Assembly (NCBI GenBank): GCA_946902985.2
Contig: OX336388.2
Span: forward strand, 369,383,387-369,447,386
Direction: 5' to 3'
Length of the DNA stretch: 64,000 nt
DNA from: Meconema thalassinum
Lineage: Eukaryota; Arthropoda; Insecta; Orthoptera; Tettigoniidae
In this document: in pieces, positions 34,167 through 45,867 of the stretch
Numbering within the stretch: position 1 is the first letter of the stretch
Layout: each line of letters opens with the position of its first letter
The notes under the pieces: model-generated
What the model was told of the DNA's origin: nothing
Seen by the model: the letters and a program-made list of their open reading frames with translations, nothing else
Database searches by the model: none
Position numbers and translations under genes: made by a program

Positions 34167-34207
<41 letters not shown>
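34158..34207. repeat. (TTA)n microsatellite
   Basis: About 15 TTA repeats, next to a SINE A copy. Confidence 0.95.
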
Positions 34208-34299
34208 TAGTCTGTATCGCTCAGTTCTGCACTGTGTATACGTCAATGGGTCTTGAGCCACCAATTCACTGAGGTACAGTATATTGGGTAACTGCCGAA

Positions 34300-34590
34300 T
34301 AAGTGGTGTTGGGGTAGCGCGCCTGCCTCTCACCTGGAGGCCCCGGGTTCAATTCAAGGCTCCGTCATGGATTTTAGAAACTGACGTGGGGGCTGGAACG
34401 GGGTGCACTCAGCCTCGTGAGGACAATTGAGTAGCTCTCTGACAGCAAGGTAGCGCCCGGGTCATGAAAACCAAGATTAACGACGGAGGGGACCCGACGC
34501 GTCACCCCAATATCCGCAGGCCAAATGGCTAGGCAGCGGTCGCTTGGTAGGCCTGGGCTCTCATGGGATGTAGTGCCAGGGGTTATTATT
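34300..34590 (+). mobile_element. tRNA-derived SINE, family A, copy 2
   Basis: The head GGTGTTGGGGTAGCGCGCCT with B box GGGTTCAATTC is followed by the family body (ACTGACGTGGGGGCTGGAAC, CTCAGCCTCGTGAGGACAAT, GACGCGTCACCCC, GGCAGCGGTCGCTTGG). It ends near GTGCCAGGGGTTATTATT. Confidence 0.85.
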
Positions 34591-35751
34591 ATTATATTGG
34601 GTAAGTATTATGGTTTCCTTTCTCTTTCTGCAACTAAGCCAAATAAAGTATATTATAGTTTGGATACAGAAATTAGTCAGACATGATTTTCCTGGTACTG
34701 CTTGGGTGGGAGTCGTACCGGTATACTTTATGGAGTTTGTTTTACGAGGCGGCCAAATGAATTAATTACTTAATTAATTAATTAAATTAAAAAAATTTCA
34801 GTATATTAAAATGTGTATCCCTATTAAGGTAGCAACCGGTGTTGACATTCGTATTTTGTTCAGTCAATGATGAGAGTTGAATTTATATATTTTATGCAAT
34901 TATGTTAACCCGAAGGAGTCTTTTCTACTCCCGTGTTTTGTGAAAAATTCTCACACCTTTTTCTCCTCAAGCAAAAAATATTTTAATTCAGAAAATAAAC
35001 ATACTTGTCACGTTATTCATAACGAGTCTAATAAGTAAGATGTTTTTTATAACTTGGCAAATTGACTATATTTAAATATTTATAATCCAATAACATGAAT
35101 AATTTTGAACAATAATGGGGCACTTCCTAATGTATTTTTATTTATTTTTGACGTTCAAATATACCCAAAATATTAAAAAAGTTTCAAGGAATACATTTTA
35201 CCTCAAAATGGGCTCTACTGGTATGAGAATGAATCGTTAACAGACTGCTTCAGAATTATCTTCTCTGTGCGGAAATAGTACATTATACAACGAGCCTGTA
35301 ATGGCAATAATTAAGACACGAGTATGTTTATAAAACGAGCGAGTGTCTTAATTACCATTATAGGTGAGTTGCATACGCCTGTTTAGGTTGAACGATAATT
35401 ATAACTATTTTATGTTCGAACATATATATTCATAAATATCTGTCGAGATTTCACCAGTTTTATGTACTGAACAGAGCACATGGGACGCAGAGAATACCTT
35501 GTATTTGACCATGGCCTCCTGGAATACCCCACTTTGACACTAGGCACGCAGTGAAATTTAAAATAGAAGGCCGTGGAAGTCAGCTCAGGTGCGATGCTAC
35601 CCTTACCTACTTGGTCACACAACTGTTTCTTGAGCTCTGATTGGTGGGAGAAACTGTCTCATAATGAAAACTTGTACTATAATGAGCCTCATCATAGTAC
35701 AGTTTTCTGACATATAATATTTACATTTCGCCATGGTCGAACATAAGAGAT
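34591..35751. other. Unassigned DNA with two hairpins
   Basis: It is AT-rich and has no credible gene. Two fold-back segments stand out: about 33 bp arms at 35289-35322 and 35339-35370 (GCCTGTAATGGCAATAATTA against its complement), and a shorter hairpin at 35668-35702 (TGTACTATAATGA/TCATCATAGTACA). Confidence 0.5.
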
Positions 35752-35995
35752 CCTTCCACAGACTAAACTTGTGTGAAGCTAAATTGTTAAGTTAGATTTC
35801 GTCGGAACGCTCTATCAATGTTCCAACGTTCACCACTAGGTATCATTGATATCTGGTGGCGAAAGTTGAAACTACTTGAAATTGAACGGAACTTGTAGCT
35901 CATCCTAGGGATGACCACTGGAAGCAGCTACAGACTCAGGCGAGCCAAACATGTCCTCGGACATTTCCGGCACAAAAAGCCATACGATAAATAAA
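35752..35995 (+). repeat. SINE B fragment joined to SINE F 3' end
   Basis: Positions 35752-35890 match the middle of SINE B (GTGTGAAGCTAAA.TG, GTTAGATTT, ACTACTTGAAATTGA). Positions 35905-35995 match the end of SINE F (GAAGCAGCTACA, CATGTCCTCGGACATTTCCG, AAAAGCCATAC) with an A-rich tail. The junction near 35895 makes this either a chimeric SINE or a SINE-in-SINE remnant. Confidence 0.65.
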
Positions 35996-36879
35996 ATAAA
36001 TAAATCCTTTCTGTGTGGAAAACTAATATAGCAATATAGCACAATATTCTAATTCTAACGTCTGTAGTGATGAATATTAATTAACATGATCATATCCAAA
36101 ATTAGTGTCATTGGGTTCCACCACAAAGTCATTTTAAAAGTCACTGTAAGGTAAATAACATGCAGACAGATGTTGGAGACATAGGATAGAATCTCTTGAG
36201 GCGGATCATCAAAGGTTCTATTGTATCATCTCGTATTCATAAGCCATTACAAACATGTCAAGTCCTAATTAAAGCTCGTCATCATCTCTCTCCCCATTTT
36301 ATAGCGCGGGCTCGAGTACTCTTCGGCACTGAGTACACACGCTGATTATATGTACTGAGGGGAGATGGGATGTGATGTAGCTGTCTGAATAACATTATAT
36401 AAATATTGCGTTGTGTAAACCTAACATAACAGAGGTGGGGGAAAAATGTATGTATTGTTTGGTGGCACCAACATTCCATCATTAAAACATTCAACTACGT
36501 GCATTTATGCCCCCTCTCTATATTACAAAGGTACCTACATCTTAGACACCGTAAGTACAACTCATAAATCATACAGTATTATCATTATTATTAAGGGGAC
36601 CTGTAGGCATTTCAACATCATTGACGTTGTGCATTTGCCTCGGACAACAGTAGGGCTCGACGCGACACAGTTCTGCCAGGGGCTATTGTCGTGTTTATTG
36701 GTTTAAACATTTGTTTATGAGTAAATTGCCGATATCATGAAATGAAAGTGCAATTCGTCTGTGTTCCGGGTAATTCTCTTTCTTGTGAATGTTCATTTGT
36801 TACGGTCGTTTACTTGTGAGTGCCGTAAAAGGGATCTATAGGCCTACTATTGAAATGTATATGATGACAATAATAATAT
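35996..36879. other. Unassigned intergenic DNA
   Basis: No repeat partner or convincing gene. ATATAATATATA sequence near 36875-36890 probably belongs to the LINE tail downstream. Confidence 0.45.
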
Positions 36880-38830
36880 AATATATATTTTTTGCGAGGA
36901 ACTGTGGCAAATCTTCAAAAGACACTTGTGAAGGGTCCACACTCCACAGTAGTGTGGGATTCTCACCCACTAAAAACCACACCCCTTTTCCCACGATGCG
37001 TTCATCACCCCGGAACCGCTCTCGCATTACTTCAGGGTGATGTCGTGCTTACTTAGTCTTTCAGACTTCTTCTTTCTTCATTTCTTCTTAAGGGCGTTCG
37101 TACGCTTCCAGATCCCGCTTTTCTGGCACTTTTCCACATACACTGCTACATGATCCCATGATTGCTGGTTCCGTAACATCACAGACATAATATAATCTGC
37201 TGTCAGTTCTCCCAATTCAGTTTCCACATATTCTCTCTTTATCATCCAATGGCCGCACACGAAGAAGGTGTGAAGTACATCATCGGTGTCGTCACAATAT
37301 ATGCATGTTGCACCACTCGCTCCACCTACTCTATGCAGGAATTTCCGGAAATATCCATGTCCTGTTAGAAGTTGTGTGAGGTAATAATTTACTTCACCAT
37401 GGACTCTTTCGACCCAGGTGTCCAGGCGTGGTATCAGTCGCTTGGCCCATTTACCACGAGGGTTACATTCCCGTCTGAGTTGCCATCGCCTCATCCCTTG
37501 GTCAAAGGCACGCTTCTTTGCACATTTCTTTCCAGGTCTCCTTGGGTACGCCAGATTTCTTGTCGCTCCAATGGAAGTAGATCTATTGGGGCAATTGCTG
37601 CTACCGTGAGGTTTGCAGGTTCAGAAACCGTACGGTATGCACATGCAATACGTAAAGCTGCTCTCCGTTGTACAGCAGCTATCCTTCTCCGATACCATGC
37701 AAATCTCAAGGATTCGGCTCAAACTTCAGAGCCATACAGGAGCACTGACTGAACCATCGTCATGAGTAGGGGTCTTTTACTTGATTTTGGGCCGTTAATA
37801 TTGCCCATCAACCTACTAAGTGCTGTCATGTATTTTACTGATTTACCTGTCGCTCTCTGAATATGGTTCCAGAATGTGAGCTTGGAGTCAGGTGTCACTC
37901 CTAAATATTTTGAACTTGTAGATGTTTCAATCATTGTATCTCCAACAGTCATTGGTACAAGAGTCTAAATCCTTTTCCTTGTCAGTAGAACTATCTCCGT
38001 TTTATGTTCTGCTAGTGTTAGCCTGTGACTCGTCATCCAGTTTTTTTTTGCGCCGCATCACCTGGTTCAATTTGATTTTAACCATCTCAGCATTGCGGGC
38101 CACTATCAAGGCAGCCACATCATCAGCGTAGCATCTCCAGACGTAAAAATCCATCATACTTGATGTTACAGAAATCTGGACCAAGAATCGATCCCTGCGC
38201 TGCTCCAGCCGTCAACCGTTTTGCTCTTTGTCCATCTACCGTATCATACAGCAGAGTGCGATCCCTGAAGTCGTCTCTCATTATGTGCATAAGATACTGT
38301 GGTACTTTGCAAGTCTCTTCAAGAGCTTCCAACGTGTCATTCCAACTTGCCGAATTAAAAGCATTCTTTACATCCAGGCTGAGGAGAAGTGTCACTTTAC
38401 GAGAATGATGATTGCTCGTTTGCGCTCTTTTTACTGTGTTCACCACTTCCCATATTGCATCAATAGTCGAATGTCCTCTCCGAAATCCATGCTGATGAAC
38501 AGATAAATCCCCTGCTATCTGAACCGATGAGAGAATTCTTGACTGAAGAAGTTTCTCTAGGCCTTGTCCAGCTGTGTCCAACATACATAAAGGTCTATAA
38601 CCACCAGATTTTCCTTTGCTGATCAAAACCAATCAAGCCATTTTCCATTGGCAATTAAAAACACCCGATTGCAGGCAATGATTGTACATATTCAGCAACA
38701 GTTCTGAACAAAGTTCTGATATTATCATTAGCACTTCTGCAGGTATATCATCTGGTCCTAGAGCCTTCTTGTTTCTAAGGGAGCTAAAAGCTGTGTTCAG
38801 TTTTCTTCTACTGTGAAGAGAGGTATATCA
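36880..38830 (-). pseudogene. R1-like non-LTR retrotransposon, 5'-truncated and frameshifted
   Basis: Reading the minus strand from 38830: KALGPDDIPAEVLMI, a stop at 38632, then LVLISKGKSGGYRPLCMLDT (fingers), HQHGFRRGHSTIDAI, LLSLDVKNAFNSASW (first catalytic Asp) and TAGAAQGSILGPDFCNIKYD. The catalytic YADD follows near 38121-38132. Then come SKYLGVTPDSKLTFWNHI (thumb) and ALRIACAYRTVSEPA. The C-terminal C-x2-C...H...C finger lies in the frame at 37078-37494. This order is that of R1-clade LINEs. Endonuclease and ORF1 are absent. At least three shifts and one stop separate the pieces. The 3' end is near an AT-rich tail at 36880. Confidence 0.85.
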
Positions 38831-38928
38831 TTCAGTTAACATTCATCGTCACAATTAGTCCTAATAATAATAATGATAATAATGGATTAAGGCTTTCATG
38901 GACTGGAATGTTATTTATGATATCATTA

Positions 38929-39790
38929 TCTCTACTTAGTATAAAACAAAGTCCCCGATTCTTGGATGTTACGGATAAACTCGAGAACCACTGGATGGAT
39001 TTTGATGCGGTTTCCACCATTCTGTAAAGGATATCTCGAGGAAAGTTTCTGTAGAAAATAATGTATTTATGACCAAAGGAAGTCAAGCACTAACGATTTC
39101 AGTGAAAAGGTCGAAAAACAAACTGGCGGCCATGCGCTTTTTAAGTTTACGCTGGGCAAACCGTAAAAAAATAATATATATATATACTATGAGTGTAAGA
39201 ATTGTTCAGCATGAAAAGGTCTACAAAACAGCCCGGGAGAGCATAACTCTATCTTCAATACATCGCCTACTATAAGTCTTTTTACGTTTTCATTTCTTCC
39301 AACAATCTTCATTCAGTTACTGAGGCAACAGTTTACGACCTAGCTAGGGGCGAGTCTATCACCCTAGTTAAAGCTTAGCTAGCGGACGAGCTTATTGCCC
39401 CAGATACAGCCAGCAGCAAACTGTTGAGTCGTGTTGAGTTAAAAACTTTAGAGAAGGGTGGTTGTGTTTGGAGTTTCCCTGGAAGTGCAACTCGGCTTTT
39501 CTTCATTTCGCCTGTCAACTTTTCGTTCCGCAAAATTCACAGTCAAGTTAAGATAGGACGGAAGGGGGATTTGTGTTTCATGCACCTCGCCATTCTTAAA
39601 TTACGTCTGACAAGAATTTGTTGCACATGCATATCCACGATAATATAATTAATAGTCCAGGCAGTGATTTTAACCCATCATGCCGCGCCGTAAAACGGAT
39701 ATTGGTCGTTGTTCATTAACATTGGAAAAAAGCACTTATCAAGTAATACATTCATAACTGTTCCCGGGCGAAGCCGGGTCGGGTTGCTAG
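38929..39790 (+). mobile_element. Non-autonomous Helitron, 862 bp
   Basis: It begins TCTCTACTTAGTATAAAACA after an A. It ends with a GC hairpin CCCGGGCGAAGCCGGG, then TCGGGTTGCTAG before a T. Both are classic Helitron termini, with no target duplication. The interior carries the CTGGATGGATTTTGATG motif and AACTGGCGGCCATGCGC but no coding sequence. It lies just upstream of the R1-like remnant. Confidence 0.85.
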
Positions 39791-40116
39791 TTGACTTATA
39801 AATGATAGAAATGAATCCATCTAACCAGAACACTATTTGAAATATTTTAAAATTAATACTTAATTTTGTACGTTTTTCACACTACGAGTTCTACTTCAGC
39901 ACAAAAAATTATAACATGATATTAATCAAATAAAAAAATAAAAGAAATGCATATCCTTACCAACTTTGTTTCAAATTCACTTAAAAGTTCTTCTGTGTTG
40001 ATTATCAATTATTTAGAGATTAGTTCATCTATGTTATTATAGCGGAGTTACGATATAATGCGGCGAATATGCTAAACTTGAAGAGTGCTATGTCACATGG
40101 CACACAGAAGGAAATG

Positions 40117-40168
<52 letters not shown>

Positions 40169-40639
40169 CTTACATTCAGGAACACATCCCACTCAAGCGA
40201 AAACTTCACAAGCATGCCAAGGTCTCCAAGATAAAACGAGGCTAAGTGCAGGAATGATTTGGACATAGGATAGGAAGAAAAACCACGAAGAATGAATGCT
40301 GAGGCACAGGGCAAACATGAAAGTCAGAAAGAATGAGACAGTTCGAATGACGTGGTCCATACATAGCCGATACAAAATAATAACAAAATTAATAATAATA
40401 ATCCATATAGTTTCAGCTACCTAATCTAGCCTAAGTCTTTTTAGTAGAGCAATTTACTCGATTTACCTCTTCAATTTCGACGTTCCTCTTGCACTACCAT
40501 CTAGCAATGAAACGAAATTCTATTGGGTGTCTTGTCTTATCATCATCGAATGTGAGATGCAAGTGACCTTTTACGACTTGAATTCATATGACTCTGCTTA
40601 AATTCTACTATTACGCGTAGTATATATAATAATAATAAT
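39791..40639. other. Unassigned DNA with an (ATA)n tract
   Basis: An (ATA)n microsatellite of about 48 bp lies at 40120-40167, followed by AT-rich sequence with no recognised gene. Confidence 0.5.
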
Positions 40640-41000
40640 ATCGTATGGCCTCGGGTGCCGGGTGCAAGCTTTGTTATTTGACACGCAATGAATTTCGTTG
40701 TTCCTTGAAGCACTATGAAAGCCAATGAGGTTATATATCTAAGCTCCTTGAACACTATAGTGCTTTCTAATAGAGAAATGAGGAACTTTGTGTTGGCGGA
40801 AACTCCCGAGATTAATTTTTCCATTATGAACACGGCCTACTGAATTCAAATGGGTTCTTTGGCATGCCAACATAGTATGACATGTGTGTCGTAATTTTCG
40901 CCGCCTTTCATAAATCACTCCCCACGGCCAGGTGTGAACCTGCAAGTTTGGGGTGAGTACACCGACACGTTACCCACTCACCCACACGTAGTGATATTCC
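40640..41000 (-). mobile_element. SINE family D, minus-strand copy with head
   Basis: On the minus strand: a tRNA-like head (GTGGGTGAGTGGGTAACGTG, B-box-like AGGTTCACACC), then the family D body ending CCATACGATA with an ATT tail (seen at 40630-40645 as ATAATAATAATA). The head confirms that D is tRNA-derived. Confidence 0.8.
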
Positions 41001-41265
41001 TCTACGGTTGGCGACACTGATATTGATAATAATGATAATAATAATAACAACGGATGATGGTTATAGTAGTAATATCTGTTCACATCAATTTGCCATCAAA
41101 ATTAACACTTGACTTGTGAATTCGAGTTGTTAAATTTAATGTTTTGATAGTTCCCACAGCCGCCATCTAGGCTTATGAATACGAGATGACACAATAGAAC
41201 TCTTTGATGATTCATCTGAAGTTATTTTGGGATCTTGTCCTGCACTACGAACGTAAGCTATTGTA

Positions 41266-42295
41266 TCTTCTATATATTTAAAACACTAAGCTCTTTTTTG
41301 TACACACGAGATTGTGAAAACGACTTAACCGATTGGCTTCGTAAGACATTCTAACGAAAGCTCTTGGCATGCAGATTTTCTTTAAAAGGAAAATATATGT
41401 TACGGTATATTTTTAAATGATTAAAGAAATTGTAATATTTGACACTCCCGCGCATGCGCACAATGGCTTTTCTCAACAAGGAAAATGGCGATTCCGGTCG
41501 CGTCTAACTGAGATCTTTGTTTATGAGAATTAAAAAGGGTCTCCAATAATGTTAATTATGTTTTTACAATATGCATTGAAATATAATTATATTAAATAAA
41601 CCACGAATTGAAGGACTTAAACTGCAGGTTGAGTGTGTATACTGTTTAGATAGCTTAATACTGAAGTGTCCCATAGTTGTCTGGATGGCCAAGGGGATAA
41701 GGTTACTCCCTCAAGTGTAAATATGTATTATGCATGATCGAGAGGGTTCGATTCCCACCTCGGATATGTTTTTTATTTTCGTTTTCTGCCTTCCTACGAT
41801 TGGTATTGCATTGTAGAAACATATTTCACTTTTATCATTCCCGTCAAGTAACGAATTCTCTGTTGCCATCCTTTGCATGGTCGAGAGGGTTCGATTCCTA
41901 CCTCGGTTATGTTTTCTTAATTTTCGTTTTCTTCCTTCCTACGATTGGTATTACATTGTAGAAACATATTTCACTTTTATCATTCCCGTAAAGTAACGAA
42001 TTCTCTGTTGCCATCCTTTGCATGGTCGAGAGGGTTCGATTCCCACATCGGATACGTTCTTTTATTTTCATTTTCTTCCTTCCTACGATTGGTATTACAT
42101 TGTGGAGACATATTTCACTTTTTTAATTCCCGTAAAGTAACGAATTCTCTGTTGCCATCCTTTGCATGGTCGAGAGGGTTCGATTCCCACCTCAGATATT
42201 TTTTTTTTGTTTTCTTCCTTCCTACGATTGGTATTACACTGTAGAAATATATTTCACTTTTATCATTCCCGTAAAGTAACGAATTCTCTGTTGCC
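41266..42295 (+). mobile_element. Helitron-like 5' end with tRNA-like tandem units
   Basis: TCTATATATTTAAAACACTA near 41269 is a Helitron-type 5' end, followed by TTTTTTGTACACACGAGATT and CGACTTAACCGATTGGCTTCG. The same 5' segment restarts at 42297, so two elements, or a duplicated one, lie head to tail. No CTRR hairpin end is seen before the second start, so this copy is 3' truncated. Confidence 0.65.
41684..42290 (+). repeat. About 144 bp tandem repeat with embedded B box, four copies
   Basis: TCGAGAGGGTTCGATTCC recurs at 41738, 41881, 42026 and 42170 (steps 143, 145, 144). Each is followed by CC.CCTCGGATA, a T-rich run, CCTTCCTACGATTGGTATT and ATTCCCGTAAAGTAACGAATTC. The first unit begins with a fuller tRNA-like segment (GTCTGGATGGCCAAGGGGATAAGG), so the array seems to have grown from the 3' part of a tRNA-derived sequence captured by the Helitron. 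Confidence 0.85.
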
Positions 42296-42296
42296 A

Positions 42297-42905
42297 TATA
42301 TATTTAAAACACTAAGGTATTTTTTTGTACACACGAGATTTTGAAAACGACTTAACCGATTGGCTTCGTATGGCATTCTAACGAAAGCTCTTGGCATGCA
42401 GATTTGCAGTGTGTCTTTAAAAGGAAAATATATGTTACGGTATATTTTTATATGTTTAAAGAAAAATGTAATATATGTGGCTATTGCGCGTTGCCACAAT
42501 GGCGTTTCTTCATGAGAGAAATGGCGGATAAACGATCCACCGTATCGTAGTGTGATCTTTGTTTATGAGAATTGAAAAGGGAAATATCGCTTATGTTGTA
42601 TCCCGATATATACTGGAATAGAATCTTGAAATAAGGGAAATATTGATGAATTATAACTGGCAGTTGAGTGCGTTTGTTGTTTACGTCACTTAATATTGCA
42701 CTCTAATTTCGTTGTCTGGGTGGCTCAGCGGCTAACATTGTGGACAACGAAATTGATTATGCATCGTCGGAGGAGTTTGATTCCCACCTCAGACATGTAA
42801 TTTTATTTCCCAATTATTCTATCTTGCAATTGGTATTACATTGTCTAAACATATGTTACGTTTATTATTCCCGTAAGGTAAGGAATTCTCCATGATTTAC
42901 GTTGC
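42297..42905 (+). mobile_element. Second Helitron-like 5' end with one tRNA-like unit
   Basis: It repeats the 5' segment of 41269 and then carries one full unit: GTCTGGGTGGCTCAGCGGCT (A-box side), GAGGAGTTTGATTCCCACCT (B-box side), CAATTGGTATTACATTG and ATTCCCGTAAGGTAAGGAATTC. One unit here against four upstream shows array expansion in one copy. Confidence 0.65.
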
Positions 42906-43019
42906 CAGATACTTTTAAATTATTAAATAAAAATCGGCACAATCGCTTCGCCTTGAGAGAAAATTGTCGAACATAATTCATTTGATGGACTCAGACATCG
43001 TGGTCACTCAGCGCCTTCT

Positions 43020-43110
43020 ACTTTGGTGTGTGAGTGTAAACCTTTCTCTGATAACCTGTGTTAATGTGATGGCTGTATTGATGTGTGCATTTGTAATTAG
43101 TATGGGGAAT
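43020..43110 (-). repeat. SINE B fragment
   Basis: It matches the 3' part of SINE B as seen at 62920-63000 (TCTGATAACCTGTGTTAATGTGATGGCT...TT.GTGTG). It is truncated at both ends. Confidence 0.5.
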
Positions 43111-43149
43111 GGAGAGTTGACGACTGAGGCTTTAAGTTAGGAACTATCC

Positions 43150-43440
43150 CGGTATTTGCCTGGAGTGGAAGTTGGAAACCACGGAAAACCACATCCAAGA
43201 TTGTTGAGATGGGAATCAAATTTTGCTCTTCTTAGGTTTGCCTCAAGAGTGCGCCCCGTTCCAGCCCTCAGACCAGAATTACATTTCTTGGCAGAGCAGG
43301 GATCGAACCTGGAATCTGGGGCGATAGCTCAGAATGTAGCCTTAAGACTGGGCTTCCCTGAGTTAATACGATCTTTGAAAAACACTGAACATATAATTCT
43401 AAAACTCCCTCCATTACGGTGGCTGGCGAAGTGAGTCCAT
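43150..43440 (-). repeat. Degenerate SINE, family G
   Basis: GGAAACCACGGAAAACCA followed, about 120 bp later, by AGGGATCGAACCTGGAATCTGGG (a B box on the minus strand) parallels the better copy at 57565-57715 (GGGAAACCACGCAAAACGAT, GGGGTTCAAACCCACTATCTC). Confidence 0.5.
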
Positions 43441-44053
43441 GCTCATTCCAGTAGTGGCGAAGTGATTCTATGCTCCCTTGCATAATTTACTGTCATGGAA
43501 ATGCAAAGTATTGTACCTTCAACAGGTGATGGAAATTGATTATTTAGAGCAGTTTCATTCTGTTTATTTCAAAATGAAGTTCGTCATCCTGAGTTGCGTT
43601 TGCAAGCAAATTGCAAAAATTGCAAGGATTTTATTATTGGCGATCCGTCTCATCGCATTCTCATCAGCAACCAACTTGAGAATGGAAGTCTCTGAACTTA
43701 GTTGTATAAGTGAATATTATTGTTTATTGATTATTTTTTTAGAGTACATAACAATGAGTCTAACCACGCAGTTGATTTTGGCAATGGAAGTAAGTTATTA
43801 TTTGCTATTTAATATTTGGTTGCTGCGTCGATGCAGGCCACTATAGTATTATTTAATATGACTTTAATTTGGGGAGAAATGCTGCTATAAATAAACCCAT
43901 TTTACGAAATAGAACATTAGCCGCAAACAAGTGGGAAATCGGAGAAAAATACGAAGCCACTTTTAAACTCCAATATGAATACGGCATTTCAGATACAATT
44001 CCAGATACTATACCGTTACAGTGTAGGGTTCTTGATGAACAAATGTAAAACAC
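43441..44053. other. Probable eroded Helitron coding region
   Basis: Several overlapping frames (for example 43478-43846) have no recognisable motif. Position directly upstream of the Rep domain suggests former RepHel sequence, but I cannot show it. Confidence 0.3.
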
Positions 44054-44810
44054 TGTTCTGCACTGTATTTCTCTTGAGAGAAATCTACACTTGGTTACTT
44101 TGACCTTTGCTGTTGTAATGGTAAAATTAATCTGACTAAATATAAAATATTTGACATTCTGCAACAATTATTTTTCACTGGAGATGATATCTCTAGGAAT
44201 TTCAGAGAGACTAATCGGCAGTACAATGCTATGTCCTTCGTTTCATTTGGTGCCAATGTTACTGTGCCACACCCATACGGTCCACATTGTTTTAAGATGT
44301 ATGGAGGTGCACATCATCGCATTTCTTCGTTATATTCCAAAATTATATGTGACGGTTTGCGGCCAGTTTTATTAGACTCCTCAGAGTTCTTGAATTCCTT
44401 GGAACTAAATGACTTGCCTCCACATATTCCAAACGCTTGAACCGTTATGCTGCTTAGAAATCTGAACGTTTCCCAAGGGATCCTAAATGCAACTATATTG
44501 CTTGGATTTGGAAATAATAAGTGCAGTTAAAATTAGGCAGAGAGGTCTAATTCTTCTACTTGATTTAACAGCATCCGATAAAACACTATCATTTTGTTTT
44601 AAGAGGCAATATTTTCCAATTTATTTGGCATACTCTGTCACAATCAATGAAGCTCAAGGGAAAACTCTGGAACGTATAGGTCTCAATTTGCCTCATCAAT
44701 TTTTCAGTCATGGCCAGCAGTATTTTGCAATGTTGAGAGTGCAATCTTTTGACGCCCTTTTAGTTTCAATAGAGCCAAAAAATAATCGTACAAAGAATAT
44801 ACAGTAGGCC
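44054..44810 (+). pseudogene. Helitron RepHel remnant: Rep N-domain fused to helicase C-terminus
   Basis: Frame 1 from 44054 gives CSALYFS, a stop, then DLCCNGKINLTKYKIFDILQ, then FRETNRQYNAMSFVSFGANV. These are the conserved C-x2-C...CC..GK and IRQYN-SFGA words of the Helitron N-terminal domain, followed by GPHCFKMYGGAHHR. It then jumps to SSEFLNSLELNDLPPHIPN and, after shifts, MLLRNLNVSQG. From 44487 it runs FKRQYFPIYLAYSVTINEAQGKTLERIGL and FSHGQQYFAMLRVQSFDALL, the last helicase motifs. A normal RepHel is about 1,400 residues. The HUH nuclease and most helicase motifs are deleted. Confidence 0.85.
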
Positions 44811-44935
44811 TACATAAGAAAATTCTTCTGTAAATATTTTTCTATTGACCGTCATTTTTGACGGGTTTCAACTAGTTTCCTTTTAATTATTCTTAAAGTT
44901 ATTTTCATCAGGGGAAGGGAGAGTCATAATCGCAG

Positions 44936-45130
44936 GCTGACCATTAAGAAGGCGTCCTGTACACCTTGGTCCGATGGCGCTCGTGTTTGATTTCTGGTCA
45001 GGTTGAAATCTTAATTTCGTATGATTAATTTCCGTAGCTAAGGAACTGGGCGTTTGACATGTTCATCATTCATTTCAGCTTTGTTCACTCGAATGCCCCA
45101 CACAGGTCTCCTAGTAAGCCACATGCCTTT
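44936..45130 (+). repeat. Decayed SINE related to family E
   Basis: TTGGTCCGATGGCGCTCGTGTTTGATTTCTGGTCAGG resembles a tRNA-like head. GGAACTGGGCGTTTGACATGTTCATCAT and CCCCACACAGGTCTCC parallel the body of the 16023 SINE. Confidence 0.45.
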
Positions 45131-45134
45131 ATTA

Positions 45135-45844
45135 TCCCTCCCTATATTATTCTGCTAAGGTCCCATTCCAGTTTTGTACCGAAAATAAGGTCCCATTAAC
45201 ACCAACCTACACATACGGGGTACCTACAGGTTCAGCATAACCAAATGCGTAAACGAAACACACTCACTTACTCTTTAAATGCCTCACAATTAAATAAATA
45301 CCTTAAAACATGCATATTTACAATGAAATAATGAAAGAACTCAACACGGTAACCATAGTAAAAGAATCTCACAGGTCCATCTATTTCTATAGGAGGCAAT
45401 GCAATTCCAATTATACATTACTATGAAAGTTTCCAGACGGTTATAAGGTTATCACTGAACCAAATTAAGCTGTAAAATTCATCAATACATACAGTATAAT
45501 GCGCTTAAGGGGGTCAAGGGGCACTCGAGAATTTTTTCACGCAATTTTCACGGGTGAGTGTGGTACGATAGGTCTTTTTCACCCGACTATAAAGGGTCTC
45601 CGAAAACCACATTTAAAGGCCCTTAAATTAACAGTGTCTGTGATATTCCCAGAAAACTAACTTCGCTCTGATATACCTATGAAGGAATGACAAACCCCTA
45701 ACCACTGCACCAGTAGCTGAATTGATAAAGTCTGATTATTCATACCAAGGATAAATCAGTCATAGCATTCATGATCGAGATTTTGCTAAGTGTAGTCTTT
45801 ACAACTAGAATATTCACGGGCGAAGCCGCGCCGGGTAATGCTAG
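45135..45844 (+). mobile_element. Non-autonomous Helitron, 0.7 kb family, copy 1
   Basis: It starts TCCCTCCCTATATTATTCTG after an A and ends with hairpin ACGGGCGAAGCCGCGCCGGG, then TAATGCTAG before a T. A second copy at 61720-62422 has the same termini and a collinear interior (CAGTTTTGTACCGAAAATAA, GCGCTTAAGGGGGTCAAGGG, GACTATAAAGGGTCTCCGAA). No coding sequence. The RepHel remnant just upstream belongs to a different Helitron, since this element has its own 5' end. Confidence 0.9.
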
Positions 45845-45867
45845 TTATTATTATTGCTATTATTATG

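Noticed and set aside
35410..35622. 70-residue minus-strand ORF as a small gene
   Set aside because: No recognisable motif, signal peptide or conserved neighbour; the length is expected by chance.
37372..38506. Plus-strand frames of 69-126 residues
   Set aside because: They are antisense shadows of the R1-like reverse transcriptase on the minus strand.
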